A DNA stretch of 64,000 bases from assembly GCF_963675395.1 (NCBI RefSeq), contig NZ_OY776223.1, positions 1,240,001-1,304,000 on the forward strand. Direction: 5' to 3'. The notes beneath the pieces are model-generated. The model was given only the letters and a program-made list of their open reading frames with translations. It ran no database searches and was not told the origin of the DNA. Shown here one piece after another: positions 1 to 10,250 of this stretch; the stretch's first letter is position 1; each line of letters begins with the position of its first letter. The DNA is from an uncultured Vibrio sp. (GTDB lineage Bacteria; Pseudomonadota; Gammaproteobacteria; Enterobacterales; Vibrionaceae). The translations under genes and the position numbers were made by a program.

Positions 1-36
1 ATACTGCACCTTAGTCTGTCTAAATTTCGATTGGAA

Positions 37-57
37 TGGGAGCGTTAAAGGCTCCCA
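37..57 (-). terminator. Hairpin downstream of iscU
   Basis: A 7-bp inverted repeat (TGGGAGC / GCTCCCA) with a 7-nt loop lies just after the iscU stop on the minus strand. It has no clear U-tract, so it may be an mRNA processing or stability hairpin between iscU and the next isc gene (outside the window) rather than a full terminator. Confidence 0.4.
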
Positions 58-73
58 TTATATTACGGAATAA

Positions 74-457
74 TTATTCTTGGTGTTTTTTCTTGTAGTC
101 TGCAACCGCTGCTTTGATTGCATCTTCAGCAAGAATTGAACAGTGAACTTTCACTGGTGGAAGTTCTAGCTCTTCTGCAATCTCAGAGTTTTTGATGGCA
201 GCTGCTTCATCAACAGACTTACCTTTAACCCATTCAGTTACGAGTGAACTTGATGCGATTGCACTACCACAACCGTATGTTTTGAACTTCGCATCTTCAA
301 TGATACCTTCTGGTGTCACTTTGATTTGTAGTTTCATCACGTCACCACAAGCTGGAGCGCCAACCATGCCGCTGCCTACTGATGGGTCTTCTTTGTCAAA
401 TGAACCAACGTTACGTGGGTTCTCGTAGTGATCAATTACTTTTTCGCTGTATGCCAT
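74..457 (-). CDS. iscU: Iron-sulfur cluster scaffold protein IscU
   Basis: IscU is the cytosolic scaffold on which the housekeeping ISC system builds [2Fe-2S] and [4Fe-4S] clusters. It takes sulfur from IscS and hands clusters on with the HscA/HscB chaperones. The 127-residue protein has the usual family length. The three cluster cysteines are at 37, 63 and 106, and the HscA recognition motif LPPVK is at 99-103. It follows iscS by 37 bp on the same strand and is surely co-transcribed with iscR-iscS. The next genes (iscA and so on) would lie left of the window. Identification is secure. Confidence 0.98.
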   Translation of the reverse strand: MAYSEKVIDHYENPRNVGSFDKEDPSVGSGMVGAPACGDVMKLQIKVTPEGIIEDAKFKTYGCGSAIASSSLVTEWVKGKSVDEAAAIKNSEIAEELELPPVKVHCSILAEDAIKAAVADYKKKHQE

Positions 458-494
458 GATAAATTACCTCGAATCCTCTATTCTATCCCTGAGA

Positions 495-1709
495 TTAATG
501 GTGAGCCCATTCAACTGTGCTCAAATCAACCCCTTCCTTGTACATATCCCATAGAGGAGACATGTCGCGTAGCTTAGTCACTGCAACGCGGATCTGTTCA
601 ATTGCGTAATCAATTTCTTCTTCAGTGGTGAAACGACCGAATGAGAAACGAACCGAGCTGTGAGCCAATTCGTCGTCCATGCCTAGGGCACGTAGAACGT
701 AAGATGGCTCTAGACTCGCAGAAGTACAAGCACTACCAGACGATACCGCTAGATCTTTTAGCGACATCAGCAGTGATTCACCTTCTACGAAAGCAAAACT
801 GATGTTTAGGTTTTGTGGTACGCGTTGCTCTAGGTCGCCGTTTACAGTAACAGCTTCCAGATCTTTCACACCATTCAGTAGACGGTTGCGAAGTGCAAGA
901 GCGTGATCATAATCTTTCTGCATTTCTTCTTTAGCAATGCGGAAAGCTTCACCCATACCAACAATTTGGTGCGTCGCTAGTGTACCAGAGCGGAAACCAC
1001 GCTCGTGACCACCACCGTGCATTTGCGCTTCAAGGCGGATACGTGGTTTACGACGTACGTAAAGCGCACCAATACCTTTAGGGCCGTAAATTTTGTGTGC
1101 CGATAGTGAAATCAAATCAACTTTCATTTCTTGAACGTCGATTGGCAACTTACCTGCTGATTGAGCGGCATCTACGTGGAATACGATTTTGCGCTCACGA
1201 CATAGCTCACCAATAGCGGTGATGTCTTGAATAACGCCGATTTCGTTGTTCACATGCATGATAGAAACAAGCACTGTGTCATCACGCATTGCTGCTTTAA
1301 GTTTTTCTAGATCGATCAGGCCATTTGATTCTGGCTCTAGGTAAGTCACTTCAAACCCTTCGCGCTCTAGTTGGCGACATGGGTCAAGAACCGCTTTGTG
1401 TTCTGTTTTACAAGTGATTACATGCTTACCCTTTTTAGAGTAAAAGTGAGCTGCACCTTTGATTGCAAGGTTGTCAGACTCAGTCGCACCTGATGTGAAT
1501 ACGATTTCGCGTGGATCTGCATTTAGAAGGTCAGCAATTTGCTCACGAGCAGTATCCACTGCTTCTTCTGCCTGCCAGCCGTAACGGTGCGAACGAGACG
1601 CTGGGTTGCCAAATGTGCCATCCATTGTCATGTACTGAACCATTTTTTCAGCAACACGTGGATCAACTGGACATGTAGCGGAATAATCAAGATAAATCGG
1701 CAGTTTCAT
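495..1709 (-). CDS. iscS: Cysteine desulfurase IscS
   Basis: IscS is a PLP enzyme that converts cysteine to alanine and carries the released sulfur as a persulfide, supplying IscU and tRNA thiolation enzymes. The 404-residue protein has the class V aminotransferase fold signature. The PLP lysine is K206 in SAHKIYGP, and the catalytic cysteine is C328 in SSGSACTS, both at the same numbers as in E. coli IscS. It lies 28 bp after iscR and before iscU, the standard isc operon order, so it is expected to be repressed by cluster-loaded IscR. Identification is secure. Confidence 0.98.
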   Translation of the reverse strand: MKLPIYLDYSATCPVDPRVAEKMVQYMTMDGTFGNPASRSHRYGWQAEEAVDTAREQIADLLNADPREIVFTSGATESDNLAIKGAAHFYSKKGKHVITCKTEHKAVLDPCRQLEREGFEVTYLEPESNGLIDLEKLKAAMRDDTVLVSIMHVNNEIGVIQDITAIGELCRERKIVFHVDAAQSAGKLPIDVQEMKVDLISLSAHKIYGPKGIGALYVRRKPRIRLEAQMHGGGHERGFRSGTLATHQIVGMGEAFRIAKEEMQKDYDHALALRNRLLNGVKDLEAVTVNGDLEQRVPQNLNISFAFVEGESLLMSLKDLAVSSGSACTSASLEPSYVLRALGMDDELAHSSVRFSFGRFTTEEEIDYAIEQIRVAVTKLRDMSPLWDMYKEGVDLSTVEWAHH

Positions 1710-1737
1710 TCTCTACTCCAATGTAAAATGCTGACCG

Positions 1738-2244
1738 CTAAGAGCGGACGTTGATACCGATGGGCGCGGTGGTTGTATTTTTGTTAGAAAGCCCATTAGT
1801 CACCGCCAGATCAATATCCTGACGATCAGAAATTTCTAGTACTTCATTGTCTTTCATCAACTCGCCAAGCGTGATGTTATTCAAGAAGTCGCTGATACGA
1901 GAGCTTAAGTCACGCCAAAGTGTATGCGTTAAGCAACGAGTCCCGCCTTGGCAGTCTCCTTTACCTTGACATTTCGTTGCATCGACTGACTCATCTACAG
2001 CTGCAATCACAGTACCAATGGCGATGTCGTTTGCGTCGGTACCTAATCGGTAACCACCACCAGGACCACGAACACTGGCAACAAGGCCCGCTTTACGCAA
2101 TTTAGAAAATAACTGCTCTAAGTACGAGAGCGAAATCCCCTGACGTTCTGAAATGTCAGCAAGAGGTACAGGGTTTTGTTGCGAATGCAGTGCCACATCC
2201 AGCATGGCTGTCACCGCATATCTTCCTTTAGATGTAAGTTTCAT
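1738..2244 (-). CDS. iscR: Iron-sulfur cluster regulator IscR
   Basis: IscR is an Rrf2-family winged-helix regulator that carries a [2Fe-2S] cluster and represses the isc operon when clusters are plentiful. I start it at the internal ATG giving [10 protein letters not shown], the family N-terminus, rather than six codons upstream. The resulting protein has 168 residues. The cluster cysteines are C92, C98 and C104 and a histidine at 107 completes the ligand set, all matching E. coli. Two type 1 IscR operators sit 40-95 bp upstream, so autorepression is likely. First gene of the isc operon. Confidence 0.97.
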   Translation of the reverse strand: MKLTSKGRYAVTAMLDVALHSQQNPVPLADISERQGISLSYLEQLFSKLRKAGLVASVRGPGGGYRLGTDANDIAIGTVIAAVDESVDATKCQGKGDCQGGTRCLTHTLWRDLSSRISDFLNNITLGELMKDNEVLEISDRQDIDLAVTNGLSNKNTTTAPIGINVRS

Positions 2245-2287
2245 ACCACACCGTATCCACATGGTTTGTAATGATTATGATTTTTCC

Positions 2288-2337
2288 ATACCTGAGTGTT
2301 TCAGTCAAGTATTTATCTGACTAATTTACTCAGGTAT
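2288..2337 (-). promoter_or_regulatory. Two IscR type 1 operators upstream of iscR
   Basis: Two tandem imperfect palindromes, 2288-2312 and 2314-2337, each begin or end with ATA(C/T)CTGA(G/C)T and match the type 1 IscR pattern (ATA-SYYGACT-RWWWY-AGTCRRSTAT). On the minus strand the site nearer iscR contains a TTGACT that could be the -35 element. Cluster-bound IscR would therefore cover the isc promoter. This is seen in the sequence; binding itself is inferred from the E. coli system. Confidence 0.8.
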
Positions 2338-2365
2338 TTATCCTTACACTTAAAGTGGCTAATTT

Positions 2366-3088
2366 CTACTTAACGTTTTTCTCTATCGAGGTCAAAATGC
2401 CTCGCAAAATATTGAGTTCTTGAGCCTCTGGTCGAGCTCGAGAGAATAAGCGGCGCAGTTTATTCATCACCTGCCCTGGCTGTTCTTTACTTATAAACTG
2501 GGTTTCCACGATCACCTTTTCAAGGTGTTCAAAGAACATTTCTAGTTCTTTATGACGAGGATATTCCTCTTGCTCAGCAGGTGAAAACTGACTTTTTTCC
2601 AGATTAAGGTGCGCAACGCGAACTTCATAGCTCAGCGTTTGAACGGCCATGGCTAAGTTCAGAGAACTGTATTCCGGATTCGCGGGAATGCAAACGTGAT
2701 AGTGACACTTCTGTAACTCTTCGTTGGTTAAGCCGGTTCTTTCACGTCCAAACACCAAAGCAACTGGGTGCTTTTGACCTTCAACGGCAAACTTCTCACC
2801 ACACTCACGCGGCTCCAGCATAGGCCACTCTAAAGTACGTGAACGTGCACTTGAACCAACCACCAGTCCGCAGTCTTTTACGGCTTCATCCAGAGAGCCT
2901 ACGATTGTCGCATTTTGAGCAATATCACTTGCGCCAGCGGCCAGTGCTAACGCTTGCTCATCAACGTCACACTGCGGATCAACCAATACAAGCTGGCTTA
3001 ACCCCATGACTTTCATTGCGCGGGCTGCAGAGCCAATATTGCCTGAATGAGAGGTACCTACGAGTACGATTTTTACTTGATCCAACAT
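2366..3088 (-). CDS. trmJ: tRNA (cytidine/uridine-32-2'-O)-methyltransferase TrmJ
   Basis: TrmJ methylates the 2'-OH of residue 32 in the anticodon loop of several tRNAs using S-adenosylmethionine. The 240-residue protein is a SpoU-type knotted methyltransferase: an N-terminal [20 protein letters not shown] segment, [13 protein letters not shown] near 115-127 and a [10 protein letters not shown] knot motif near 145. The C-terminal helical part (about 165-240) is typical of TrmJ. It stands between iscR and the divergent suhB, the arrangement also found in E. coli (suhB-trmJ-iscR). Confidence 0.93.
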   Translation of the reverse strand: MLDQVKIVLVGTSHSGNIGSAARAMKVMGLSQLVLVDPQCDVDEQALALAAGASDIAQNATIVGSLDEAVKDCGLVVGSSARSRTLEWPMLEPRECGEKFAVEGQKHPVALVFGRERTGLTNEELQKCHYHVCIPANPEYSSLNLAMAVQTLSYEVRVAHLNLEKSQFSPAEQEEYPRHKELEMFFEHLEKVIVETQFISKEQPGQVMNKLRRLFSRARPEAQELNILRGILTSIEKNVK

Positions 3089-3268
3089 CTGTGTTTGCTA
3101 CCTAATTAAAAACCGCAGGATATTAACATAATTTTTTAACACACCCTAGGGTGAAGCCGTGCCCTATTCGCATTCTCGTTAATTGATGTCGTATACCAAA
3201 CAATGACGGGGCTTGCCTTGTCATGGTTAGAGTAAAAAATAACCACTTCCTTTTTCGTTTATCTTTGG

Positions 3269-3274
3269 TATACT
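3269..3274 (+). promoter_or_regulatory. Candidate suhB promoter -10 box
   Basis: TATACT preceded by TTTGG (a partial extended -10) lies 47 bp before the suhB ATG. A -35 match about 17 bp upstream is poor, so this is a plausible but unproven start site. Confidence 0.4.
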
Positions 3275-3321
3275 CGCCGCCGCTTTTATATTCGTTCTTT
3301 AACATCCGTTGGGAAATTCGT

Positions 3322-4125
3322 ATGCATCCAATGCTAAACATTGCTATTCGCGCTGCGCGAAAAGCAGGCAATCATATTGCTAAATCATTAGAAAACACAG
3401 ATAAAGTAGAATCTACACTTAAAGGCACTAATGACTTTGTCACTAACGTAGACAAAGAAGCAGAATACATCATCATCGATACTATTAAGCAGTCTTACCC
3501 AGAGCACTGTATCGTTGCTGAAGAACAAGGTCTTATCGAAGGTAAAGATAAAGACGTACAATGGATCATCGACCCACTGGATGGCACTAATAACTTTGTA
3601 AAAGGTTACCCACACTTCGCTGTTTCTATTGCAGTTCGTATCAAAGGCAAAACTGAAGTTGCTTGTGTATACGATCCAATGCAAAACGAGCTATTCACGG
3701 CTCAACGTGGTGCTGGTGCACAGCTAAACAGCGCACGTATCCGTGTTACTCCGCTAAAAGACCTTCAAGGTACGGTTTTAGCAACTGGTTTCCCATTCAA
3801 GCAGAAGCAACACTCTGAGTCTTTCATCAAGATCATTGGCTCTCTATTCACTGAGTGTGCTGATTTCCGTCGTAGCGGCTCTGCTGCACTTGACCTATGT
3901 TACGTGGCTGCTGGCCGTGTTGATGGTTACTTCGAGCTAGGTCTAAAACCTTGGGATATGGCTGCAGGTGAACTAATCGCTCGTGAAGCTGGTGCAATCC
4001 TAACTGACTTCTCTGGTGGTACTGACTACATGAAGTCTGGCAACATTGTTGCTTCTAGCGCTCGTGGCGTGAAATCTATCCTTAAGCACATTCGCGAAAA
4101 TGGTAACAGCGCGATCCTTAAGTAA
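3322..4125 (+). CDS. suhB: Inositol-1-monophosphatase SuhB
   Basis: SuhB is a Mg-dependent inositol monophosphatase family enzyme that in enterobacteria also works as a factor in rRNA antitermination complexes. The frame is open further upstream, but the ATG at 3322 gives the family N-terminus MHPMLNIAIRAARKAG and 267 residues, the normal length. Metal ligands are visible: E67 in VAEEQG, D84 and D87 in IIDPLDGTNNF, and a C-terminal KPWDMAAGEL motif. It is monocistronic, divergent from trmJ. Its terminator has been split by an insertion sequence. Confidence 0.96.
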   Translation: MHPMLNIAIRAARKAGNHIAKSLENTDKVESTLKGTNDFVTNVDKEAEYIIIDTIKQSYPEHCIVAEEQGLIEGKDKDVQWIIDPLDGTNNFVKGYPHFAVSIAVRIKGKTEVACVYDPMQNELFTAQRGAGAQLNSARIRVTPLKDLQGTVLATGFPFKQKQHSESFIKIIGSLFTECADFRRSGSAALDLCYVAAGRVDGYFELGLKPWDMAAGELIAREAGAILTDFSGGTDYMKSGNIVASSARGVKSILKHIRENGNSAILK

Positions 4126-4170
4126 TAGATTCTGAAGTCAGAATAGCCCGTCACGCTGATGACTTTGAAT

Positions 4171-4193
4171 AGCCCTGCTCCCTGAGCGGGGCT
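4171..4193 (+). terminator. suhB terminator stem, cut off from its U-tract
   Basis: AGCCCTGCTC-CCT-GAGCGGGGCT forms a 10-bp GC-rich stem with a 3-nt loop, 46 bp after the suhB stop. The run of T that should follow is missing here. It appears instead at 5510-5514, on the far side of the insertion sequence, so the element has entered exactly between stem and U-tract. Confidence 0.75.
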
Positions 4194-4259
4194 TAATTAT
4201 ATGGTCCGCCTCACTCTCAAGCCTACGCTTAGAGTAGGCAGTTAAATGAGGTGAACCAT

Positions 4260-5279
4260 ATGTCTTCCATTTATATTCTTGGCATTGATTTAGGTAAGCA
4301 TTCCTTCCATGTAGTCGCACATAACTTCTCAGGCAAAGAAGTATTGCGCAGGAAGTACAACCGCACCCAACTTCTTTCATTCCTTGCGACTCTAGAGACC
4401 ACAACCATTGCATTTGAAGCTTGCGGCGGCGCTCATTGGCTAGCCCGAAAATGTGAGGAATTCGGTCATCAAGTTCGACTCATCCCTCCCCAATATGTCA
4501 AACCTTACGTTAAAGGTAACAAAAACGATTTTATTGATGCCTCGGCTATCGCCGAAGCGGCAAGTCGCCCATCCATGCGCTTTGTTGCAATAAAGACGGA
4601 AGAAGCTCAGGTGATCGCCTCTATACATCGTATTCGGGATGGCTACATCAAAGAGCGTACAGCCTGTATGTCTCGTATTGGCGCGATATTGCTAGAGTTT
4701 GGTCTGAGCTTACCTAAAGGGCATGCAAAGATGAAAGTGCTCTTCCAATGGTTAGCAGACCAAAACCAAGCGCTTCCTCAGAGTCTCATGCGTGAACTTC
4801 GTTGTGTTCACGAGCATTACTGTTATCTGAATGGGCAAGTCAAAGCTCAAGATAAGAAACTCCATGATATCTCCGAAAACAATGAGCTTGCTCAGTTGTT
4901 AAAGACCATTCCTGGGGTCGGGGACTTAACGGCAACACTTTGTATTGCCGATGTCAGCTCATCAGAGAATTTCAAAAATGGCCGAAATATGGCGGCGTGG
5001 CTCGGTTTGGTTCCAAGGCAATTTTCTACGGGAGGAAAGCCTAAACTACTGGGCGTAAGTAAGCGAGGAAATAAGCAGCTTCGGACCTTGTTTGTTCATG
5101 GTGCGAGAGCGGTACTCTCCAGACCTGAAACTACAGGAAAAGCCTTTGGTCAGTGGTTAGTTGACCTGAGAGCAATTAAACCATTTAACGTTATGGTGGT
5201 AGCACTTGCGAACAAGCTGGTAAGAATAGCTTGGGCGGTGCTTCAACACCGCCAAGCTTTTAAGGCTGTACAGCCGTAA
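4260..5279 (+). CDS. IS110-family transposase (DEDD recombinase)
   Basis: The 339-residue protein has the two-domain layout of IS110 transposases. The N-terminal RuvC-like DEDD domain shows D10 in ILGIDLGKHSF, E53 in AFEACGG, and D90 and D93 in KNDFIDA. The C-terminal Transposase_20 part carries IPGVGDLTATL, NMAAWLGLVP and an STGGK segment with the likely catalytic serine. I start at the ATG at 4260, which has GAGG 8 bp upstream, rather than at the in-frame GTG at 4251. The reading frame is intact, so the element may be active. Family assignment is firm; the individual IS name cannot be given from sequence alone. Confidence 0.93.
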   Translation: MSSIYILGIDLGKHSFHVVAHNFSGKEVLRRKYNRTQLLSFLATLETTTIAFEACGGAHWLARKCEEFGHQVRLIPPQYVKPYVKGNKNDFIDASAIAEAASRPSMRFVAIKTEEAQVIASIHRIRDGYIKERTACMSRIGAILLEFGLSLPKGHAKMKVLFQWLADQNQALPQSLMRELRCVHEHYCYLNGQVKAQDKKLHDISENNELAQLLKTIPGVGDLTATLCIADVSSSENFKNGRNMAAWLGLVPRQFSTGGKPKLLGVSKRGNKQLRTLFVHGARAVLSRPETTGKAFGQWLVDLRAIKPFNVMVVALANKLVRIAWAVLQHRQAFKAVQP

Positions 5280-5505
5280 CCAAATTTGCAACGCCAATGA
5301 ACGGGATGACAAAAACGGTCAATCGGCCAGATTAAGAACCTGACACAAAAAACAGCATCAAATGCTTTGGGCTTTTTGAGGATAATCTGGCGCAGATATC
5401 ATCGTGGAGCTGGGAAGCGATTGCTCCCCAACAGGGACTCCGAATACATTAGCGCAAACCAACTCCGTCACTAGTAAATTGTAGTTGCAATCTAGAGGCG
5501 GACCA
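5280..5505 (+). ncRNA. Putative guide (bridge) RNA region in the IS right end
   Basis: About 215 bp between the transposase stop and the right inverted repeat are non-coding and foldable. A perfect 9-bp stem (GCCAGATTA 5326-5334 / TAATCTGGC 5383-5391) closes a large loop with an inner hairpin AGCAT-CAA-ATGCT (5354-5366). A second hairpin lies at 5411-5430. IS110 elements are known to encode a bridge RNA in a non-coding end, and in IS1111 types I recall the long end being the right one. The loop holds ACAAAAAA (5345-5352) and GGGCTTTTT (5369-5377), which resemble the two sides of the insertion site. RNA production is inferred. Confidence 0.5.
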
Positions 5506-5550
5506 TACATTTTTGTATCTGAATATTACTATCTAGGGGACACTATCTAA

Positions 5551-5571
5551 AAAATCTACCCGATAGATTTT
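5551..5571. terminator. AT-rich hairpin between suhB and secF
   Basis: AAAATCTA-CCCGA-TAGATTTT is a perfect 8-bp stem with a 5-nt loop and A/T tails on both sides. It may serve as a weak bidirectional terminator between the convergent genes. Confidence 0.4.
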
Positions 5572-5582
5572 CGTTTAGGAAT

Positions 5583-5609
5583 AAAAAAACCGCTGATTGC
5601 TCAGCGGTT
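5583..5609 (-). terminator. Terminator of the queA-tgt-yajC-secDF operon
   Basis: AACCGCTGA-TTGC-TCAGCGGTT is a 9-bp GC-rich stem followed, on the minus strand, by a run of T (the A-run at 5583-5589). It lies 25 bp after the secF stop. Confidence 0.85.
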
Positions 5610-5634
5610 ATTAGTCTTGGATTCTCAATCTGCC

Positions 5635-6582
5635 TTATGGCATCTCGTCGAACTCTGCCCCTTCTTTTTCTACTTGAGGTGGCATTAAGTGCTCTTTCTG
5701 GATACCCAGTTTTAGCGCAAGTGCCGATGCAACATAGATAGAAGAGTAAGTACCTACTGTAATACCAAGTAGCAATGCGGTTGCAAAACCGTGAATCATC
5801 GCACCACCCTGAGCAAACAGCGCAATAACTACGAACAATGTGGTACCCGATGTAATCAATGTACGGCTCAACGTCTGAGTAATTGATGCGTCCATGATAT
5901 CTGCCGGCTCACCTTTGCGCATCTTACGGAAGTTCTCACGGATCCGGTCAAATACAACGATGGTATCGTTGAGCGAGTAACCCACAACCGTCAGCAATGC
6001 AGCAACGATAGTTAGGTCTACTTCAATTTGCATGAACGAGAACACACCCAGGGTGATGATGATATCGTGCGCCAGTGCCATTACCGCACCCGCAGCCAAA
6101 CGCCATTCAAATCGCATTGATACGTAGATAAGGATACAGATTAGCGACACTAGAATCGCCAAGCCACCAGCCTCGGTCAGTTCATCACCAACATTGGGAC
6201 CTACGAACTCAATACGGCGCATCTCTACGCTTTCACCTGTGCCATCTTTAATCGCACCGATGATCTGATTGCCCAACGTTTCGCCCGATACATCATCACG
6301 AGGACGAAGACGAACCATCACATCACGCGCGCTACCAAAGTTCTGTACGGTTGCGTCACCAAAGCCTTTTTCATCAAGGGCAGTACGGATTTTTTCCAGG
6401 TTAGCAGGTCTTTCGAAACCAACCTCGATCAAAGTACCGCCAGTGAAGTCCAACCCAAAGTTCAACCCTTTAGCTGACAATGTGAAGATAGAAGCAGCAA
6501 TCATAAAGATAGAGAAAACAAATGCTACTTTCGACCAACGCATAAAGCCGATCGTCTTCTCTGCTTTTAGAATTTGAAACAT
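5635..6582 (-). CDS. secF: Protein translocase subunit SecF
   Basis: SecF forms with SecD the proton-driven accessory complex of the SecYEG translocase, which helps pull exported proteins to the periplasmic side. The 315-residue protein has a first membrane helix at about 18-37, a periplasmic domain with the LNFGLDFTGGTLIEV motif (about 40-55), and five further helices from about 135 containing the VVGYSLNDTIVVFDRIRE motif. It starts 15 bp after the secD stop and is the last gene of the operon. Identification is secure. Confidence 0.97.
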   Translation of the reverse strand: MFQILKAEKTIGFMRWSKVAFVFSIFMIAASIFTLSAKGLNFGLDFTGGTLIEVGFERPANLEKIRTALDEKGFGDATVQNFGSARDVMVRLRPRDDVSGETLGNQIIGAIKDGTGESVEMRRIEFVGPNVGDELTEAGGLAILVSLICILIYVSMRFEWRLAAGAVMALAHDIIITLGVFSFMQIEVDLTIVAALLTVVGYSLNDTIVVFDRIRENFRKMRKGEPADIMDASITQTLSRTLITSGTTLFVVIALFAQGGAMIHGFATALLLGITVGTYSSIYVASALALKLGIQKEHLMPPQVEKEGAEFDEMP

Positions 6583-6596
6583 ATTAATTCCCAGCC

Positions 6597-8453
6597 TTAG
6601 ATCGACAGTTTATCAACGCGTTTGCCACCATATATTAGGTTCACGATACAACGTGTACCAATGATAGCGGTGAACATTGAAGTTAAGATACCGATAGATA
6701 GTGTTACTGCGAAACCTTTCACTGCACCGGTACCAACAGCAAACAAGATGATTGCTGTGATAAGTGTCGTGATGTTCGCATCAGCAATGGTACTGAACGC
6801 GTTCGCGTAACCTTGGTGAATCGCTTGCTGCGGATTGCGGCCGTCTCGAAGCTCTTCCCGGATACGCTCAAAGATCAGTACGTTTGCATCGACCGCCATA
6901 CCAACGGTTAATACAATACCGGCAATACCAGGCAGCGTCATGGTTGCCCCTGGAATCATCGACATCACGCCGATAATCAGTACCAAGTTCGCCATCAGTG
7001 CAATGTTGGCAATCAGACCAAAACCACGGTAGTAAAGCAGGGTAAAGAGCATTACGGCAACCATACCCCAGATACATGCCTGAATACCCATATCGATGTT
7101 TTGCTGACCCATTGATGGACCAATGGTACGCTCTTCAACGATAGAGATAGGTGCGATAAGTGCACCAGCGCGTAATAGTAACGCTAGGTTGTGTGCTTCT
7201 GCAGCCGAGTCGATACCGGTAATACGGAAGTTACGGCCAAGCGCAGACTGAATCGTCGCTTGGTTAATCACTTCTTCGTGCTTAGTCAGAATCACTTTAC
7301 CTTCAGGCGTCTTACGACCGCTGTCTTTGTACTCAGCAAACACGGTAGCCATAAGCTTACCAATGTTCTTCTTCGAGAACGCAGACATCTTGTTACCACC
7401 TTCACTGTCTAGCGAGATGTTAACTTGAGGACGACCATATTCATCAACACTTGAACTCGCATCCGTGATGCTTGAACCACCTAAGATAACGCGCTTTTTC
7501 AATACAACAGGACGACCATCGCGATCTTGTTTGATTTCGCTACCTGCTGGCGCACGACCATTCGCGGCCGCCGATAGATCCGCTTTATCATCCACTTCGC
7601 GGAATTCCAGTGTTGCTGTTGCACCCAGAATTTCTTTCGCGCGAGCAGTATCCTGAACACCAGGAAGCTCAACCACAATACGGCTTGCACCCTGACGTTG
7701 AACAAGAGGTTCAGCAACACCCAGCTCGTTTACACGATTACGTAGAATGGTAATGTTTTGTTCTACGGCGTAATTACGGATCTCTTGCAGACGTTGCTCT
7801 GTGAAGGTAGCAACCAGTGCAAAACGACCGTTAGAATCCGAATCGACAAAGTTCATGTCTGGGTGATTCTTTTCTAAAGTAGTTTTCGCTTCAGCTAATT
7901 GCTCTTCGTTACGAAGGAGTACTTCTACCGCTTCTTTACCAGAAGGGCGGATTGCTCGGTAGCGGATCTTGGCGTCACGAAGTTCGCTTCGGAAAGCTTC
8001 TTCTTGCTGACCAACCAGTTTTTCCATGGCCGCATCCATATCCACTTCCATCAAGAAGTGAACACCACCACGCAGGTCGAGACCCAGTTTAAGTGGAGAC
8101 GCGCCAATCGCTTCTAGCCAGTCTGGCGTTGAAGGTGCAAGGTTAAGTGCAACAATTGTGTCGTTACCAAGCGCTTCGCTAATAACATCACGAGCACTAA
8201 TTTGAGTATCAGTGTCGGTAAAACGGACAAGAATTGATCCATTCTCGAGAGCAATGGATTTATGAGAGAGTTGCTCTTTATCAAGAGCAGTAGTGACAGC
8301 ATCCAGCGTTGACATATCTACAGAGGCGCCACGCGCCCCTGTAACTTGAATAGCCGGATCTTCACCGTAGATATTTGGAAGTGCGTATAGTGCAGCTGCG
8401 ATGATCGCAAAAAGCACCATTAAGTACTTCCATAATGGGTAACGGTTTAGCAC
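6597..8453 (-). CDS. secD: Protein translocase subunit SecD
   Basis: SecD is the larger subunit of the SecDF export motor in the inner membrane. The 618-residue protein begins with a membrane helix (about 7-26), followed by a big periplasmic P1 domain including [15 protein letters not shown] (about 122-136) and the ELPGVQD region, and ends with the conserved transmembrane block [28 protein letters not shown] (in two runs from about 510) that carries the proton path aspartate. Length and order match E. coli SecD. It sits between yajC and secF in the same transcript. Confidence 0.97.
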   Translation of the reverse strand: MLNRYPLWKYLMVLFAIIAAALYALPNIYGEDPAIQVTGARGASVDMSTLDAVTTALDKEQLSHKSIALENGSILVRFTDTDTQISARDVISEALGNDTIVALNLAPSTPDWLEAIGASPLKLGLDLRGGVHFLMEVDMDAAMEKLVGQQEEAFRSELRDAKIRYRAIRPSGKEAVEVLLRNEEQLAEAKTTLEKNHPDMNFVDSDSNGRFALVATFTEQRLQEIRNYAVEQNITILRNRVNELGVAEPLVQRQGASRIVVELPGVQDTARAKEILGATATLEFREVDDKADLSAAANGRAPAGSEIKQDRDGRPVVLKKRVILGGSSITDASSSVDEYGRPQVNISLDSEGGNKMSAFSKKNIGKLMATVFAEYKDSGRKTPEGKVILTKHEEVINQATIQSALGRNFRITGIDSAAEAHNLALLLRAGALIAPISIVEERTIGPSMGQQNIDMGIQACIWGMVAVMLFTLLYYRGFGLIANIALMANLVLIIGVMSMIPGATMTLPGIAGIVLTVGMAVDANVLIFERIREELRDGRNPQQAIHQGYANAFSTIADANITTLITAIILFAVGTGAVKGFAVTLSIGILTSMFTAIIGTRCIVNLIYGGKRVDKLSI

Positions 8454-8474
8454 AGCGAGGACCCTTTAGCTGTT

Positions 8475-8804
8475 TTATAGAGACTTAAGCGTACCTTTAG
8501 GCAGCACTGCAGTGATGAAGTCTTTTTTGATTACAACTTCATTGTTCGCATTAAGCTCGATTGAAATGAAATCATTGTCTTCAGCAATCTTAGTGATTTT
8601 ACCTACTAGACCACCGCTGGTTAGGACTTCGTCACCTTTGCCCATTGAAGCCATTAGGTTCTTGTGCTCTTTTACACGCTTGCTTTGTGGGCGGTAAATC
8701 ATGAAGTAAAAGATCACTGCGAACATGCCAAGCATGATTAGCATTTCAAAACCGCCGCCTGCTGGTGCGCCTTCTGCTGCTGCGTGAGCCTGAGAAATAA
8801 ACAT
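8475..8804 (-). CDS. yajC: Sec translocase accessory subunit YajC
   Basis: YajC is a small inner-membrane protein that associates with SecDF and SecYEG. The 109-residue protein has a single membrane helix at about 20-38 (MLIMLGMFAVIFYFMIYRP) and a soluble cytosolic tail containing GDEVLTSGGLVGKI, the family signature. It is not essential in E. coli. It lies 22 bp before secD on the same strand. Confidence 0.95.
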   Translation of the reverse strand: MFISQAHAAAEGAPAGGGFEMLIMLGMFAVIFYFMIYRPQSKRVKEHKNLMASMGKGDEVLTSGGLVGKITKIAEDNDFISIELNANNEVVIKKDFITAVLPKGTLKSL

Positions 8805-8933
8805 TGAAACATCCTCATTATATTTTATTGATAATCCAACAAGTTGGGCTTTCGCTGTTGAGATTCAAGTCTGAAAGTGAGTAATAGAGATCACTCTCTC
8901 AAAAATAACGTGCGTTAGCCTACTTTATTAGCA

Positions 8934-8963
8934 AAAGCCTCTGGCGACATGCCAAAGGCTTTA
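8934..8963 (-). terminator. Hairpin between tgt and yajC
   Basis: An approximately 12-bp stem (AAAGCCTTTGGC / GCCAGAGGCTTT with one G-T pair) is followed by TTTTGC on the minus strand. It could end part of the queA-tgt transcripts before yajC. The 165-bp tgt-yajC gap could then hold a separate yajC promoter. Confidence 0.55.
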
Positions 8964-8969
8964 ATTCTT

Positions 8970-10148
<1,179 letters not shown>

Positions 10149-10250
10149 TTACCCCCACTTAAGGAGCGGTCGCTTTTCCTTGCGAGAGATAAAACAGGCG
10201 ATCTGCTTTATTTCCTAGCTTACTGCTAGCACTCGTAAATCTATTTTTAA

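Larger units (their letters stand above)
4194..5509 (+). mobile_element. IS1111-type insertion sequence (IS110 family)
   Basis: The element is defined by a perfect 12-bp subterminal inverted repeat, ATGGTCCGCCTC at 4201-4212 and its complement at 5495-5506. If the ends lie 7 bp outside the left repeat and 3 bp outside the right one, as I recall for the IS1111 group, the element is 1316 bp and the empty site reads GGGGCT|TTTTTG, an intact terminator. No flanking duplication is visible, as expected for IS110 elements. It carries one transposase gene, a short left non-coding end with a 6-bp hairpin (GCCTAC...GTAGGC, 4219-4237) and a long right non-coding end. The exact ends are inferred. Confidence 0.85.
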
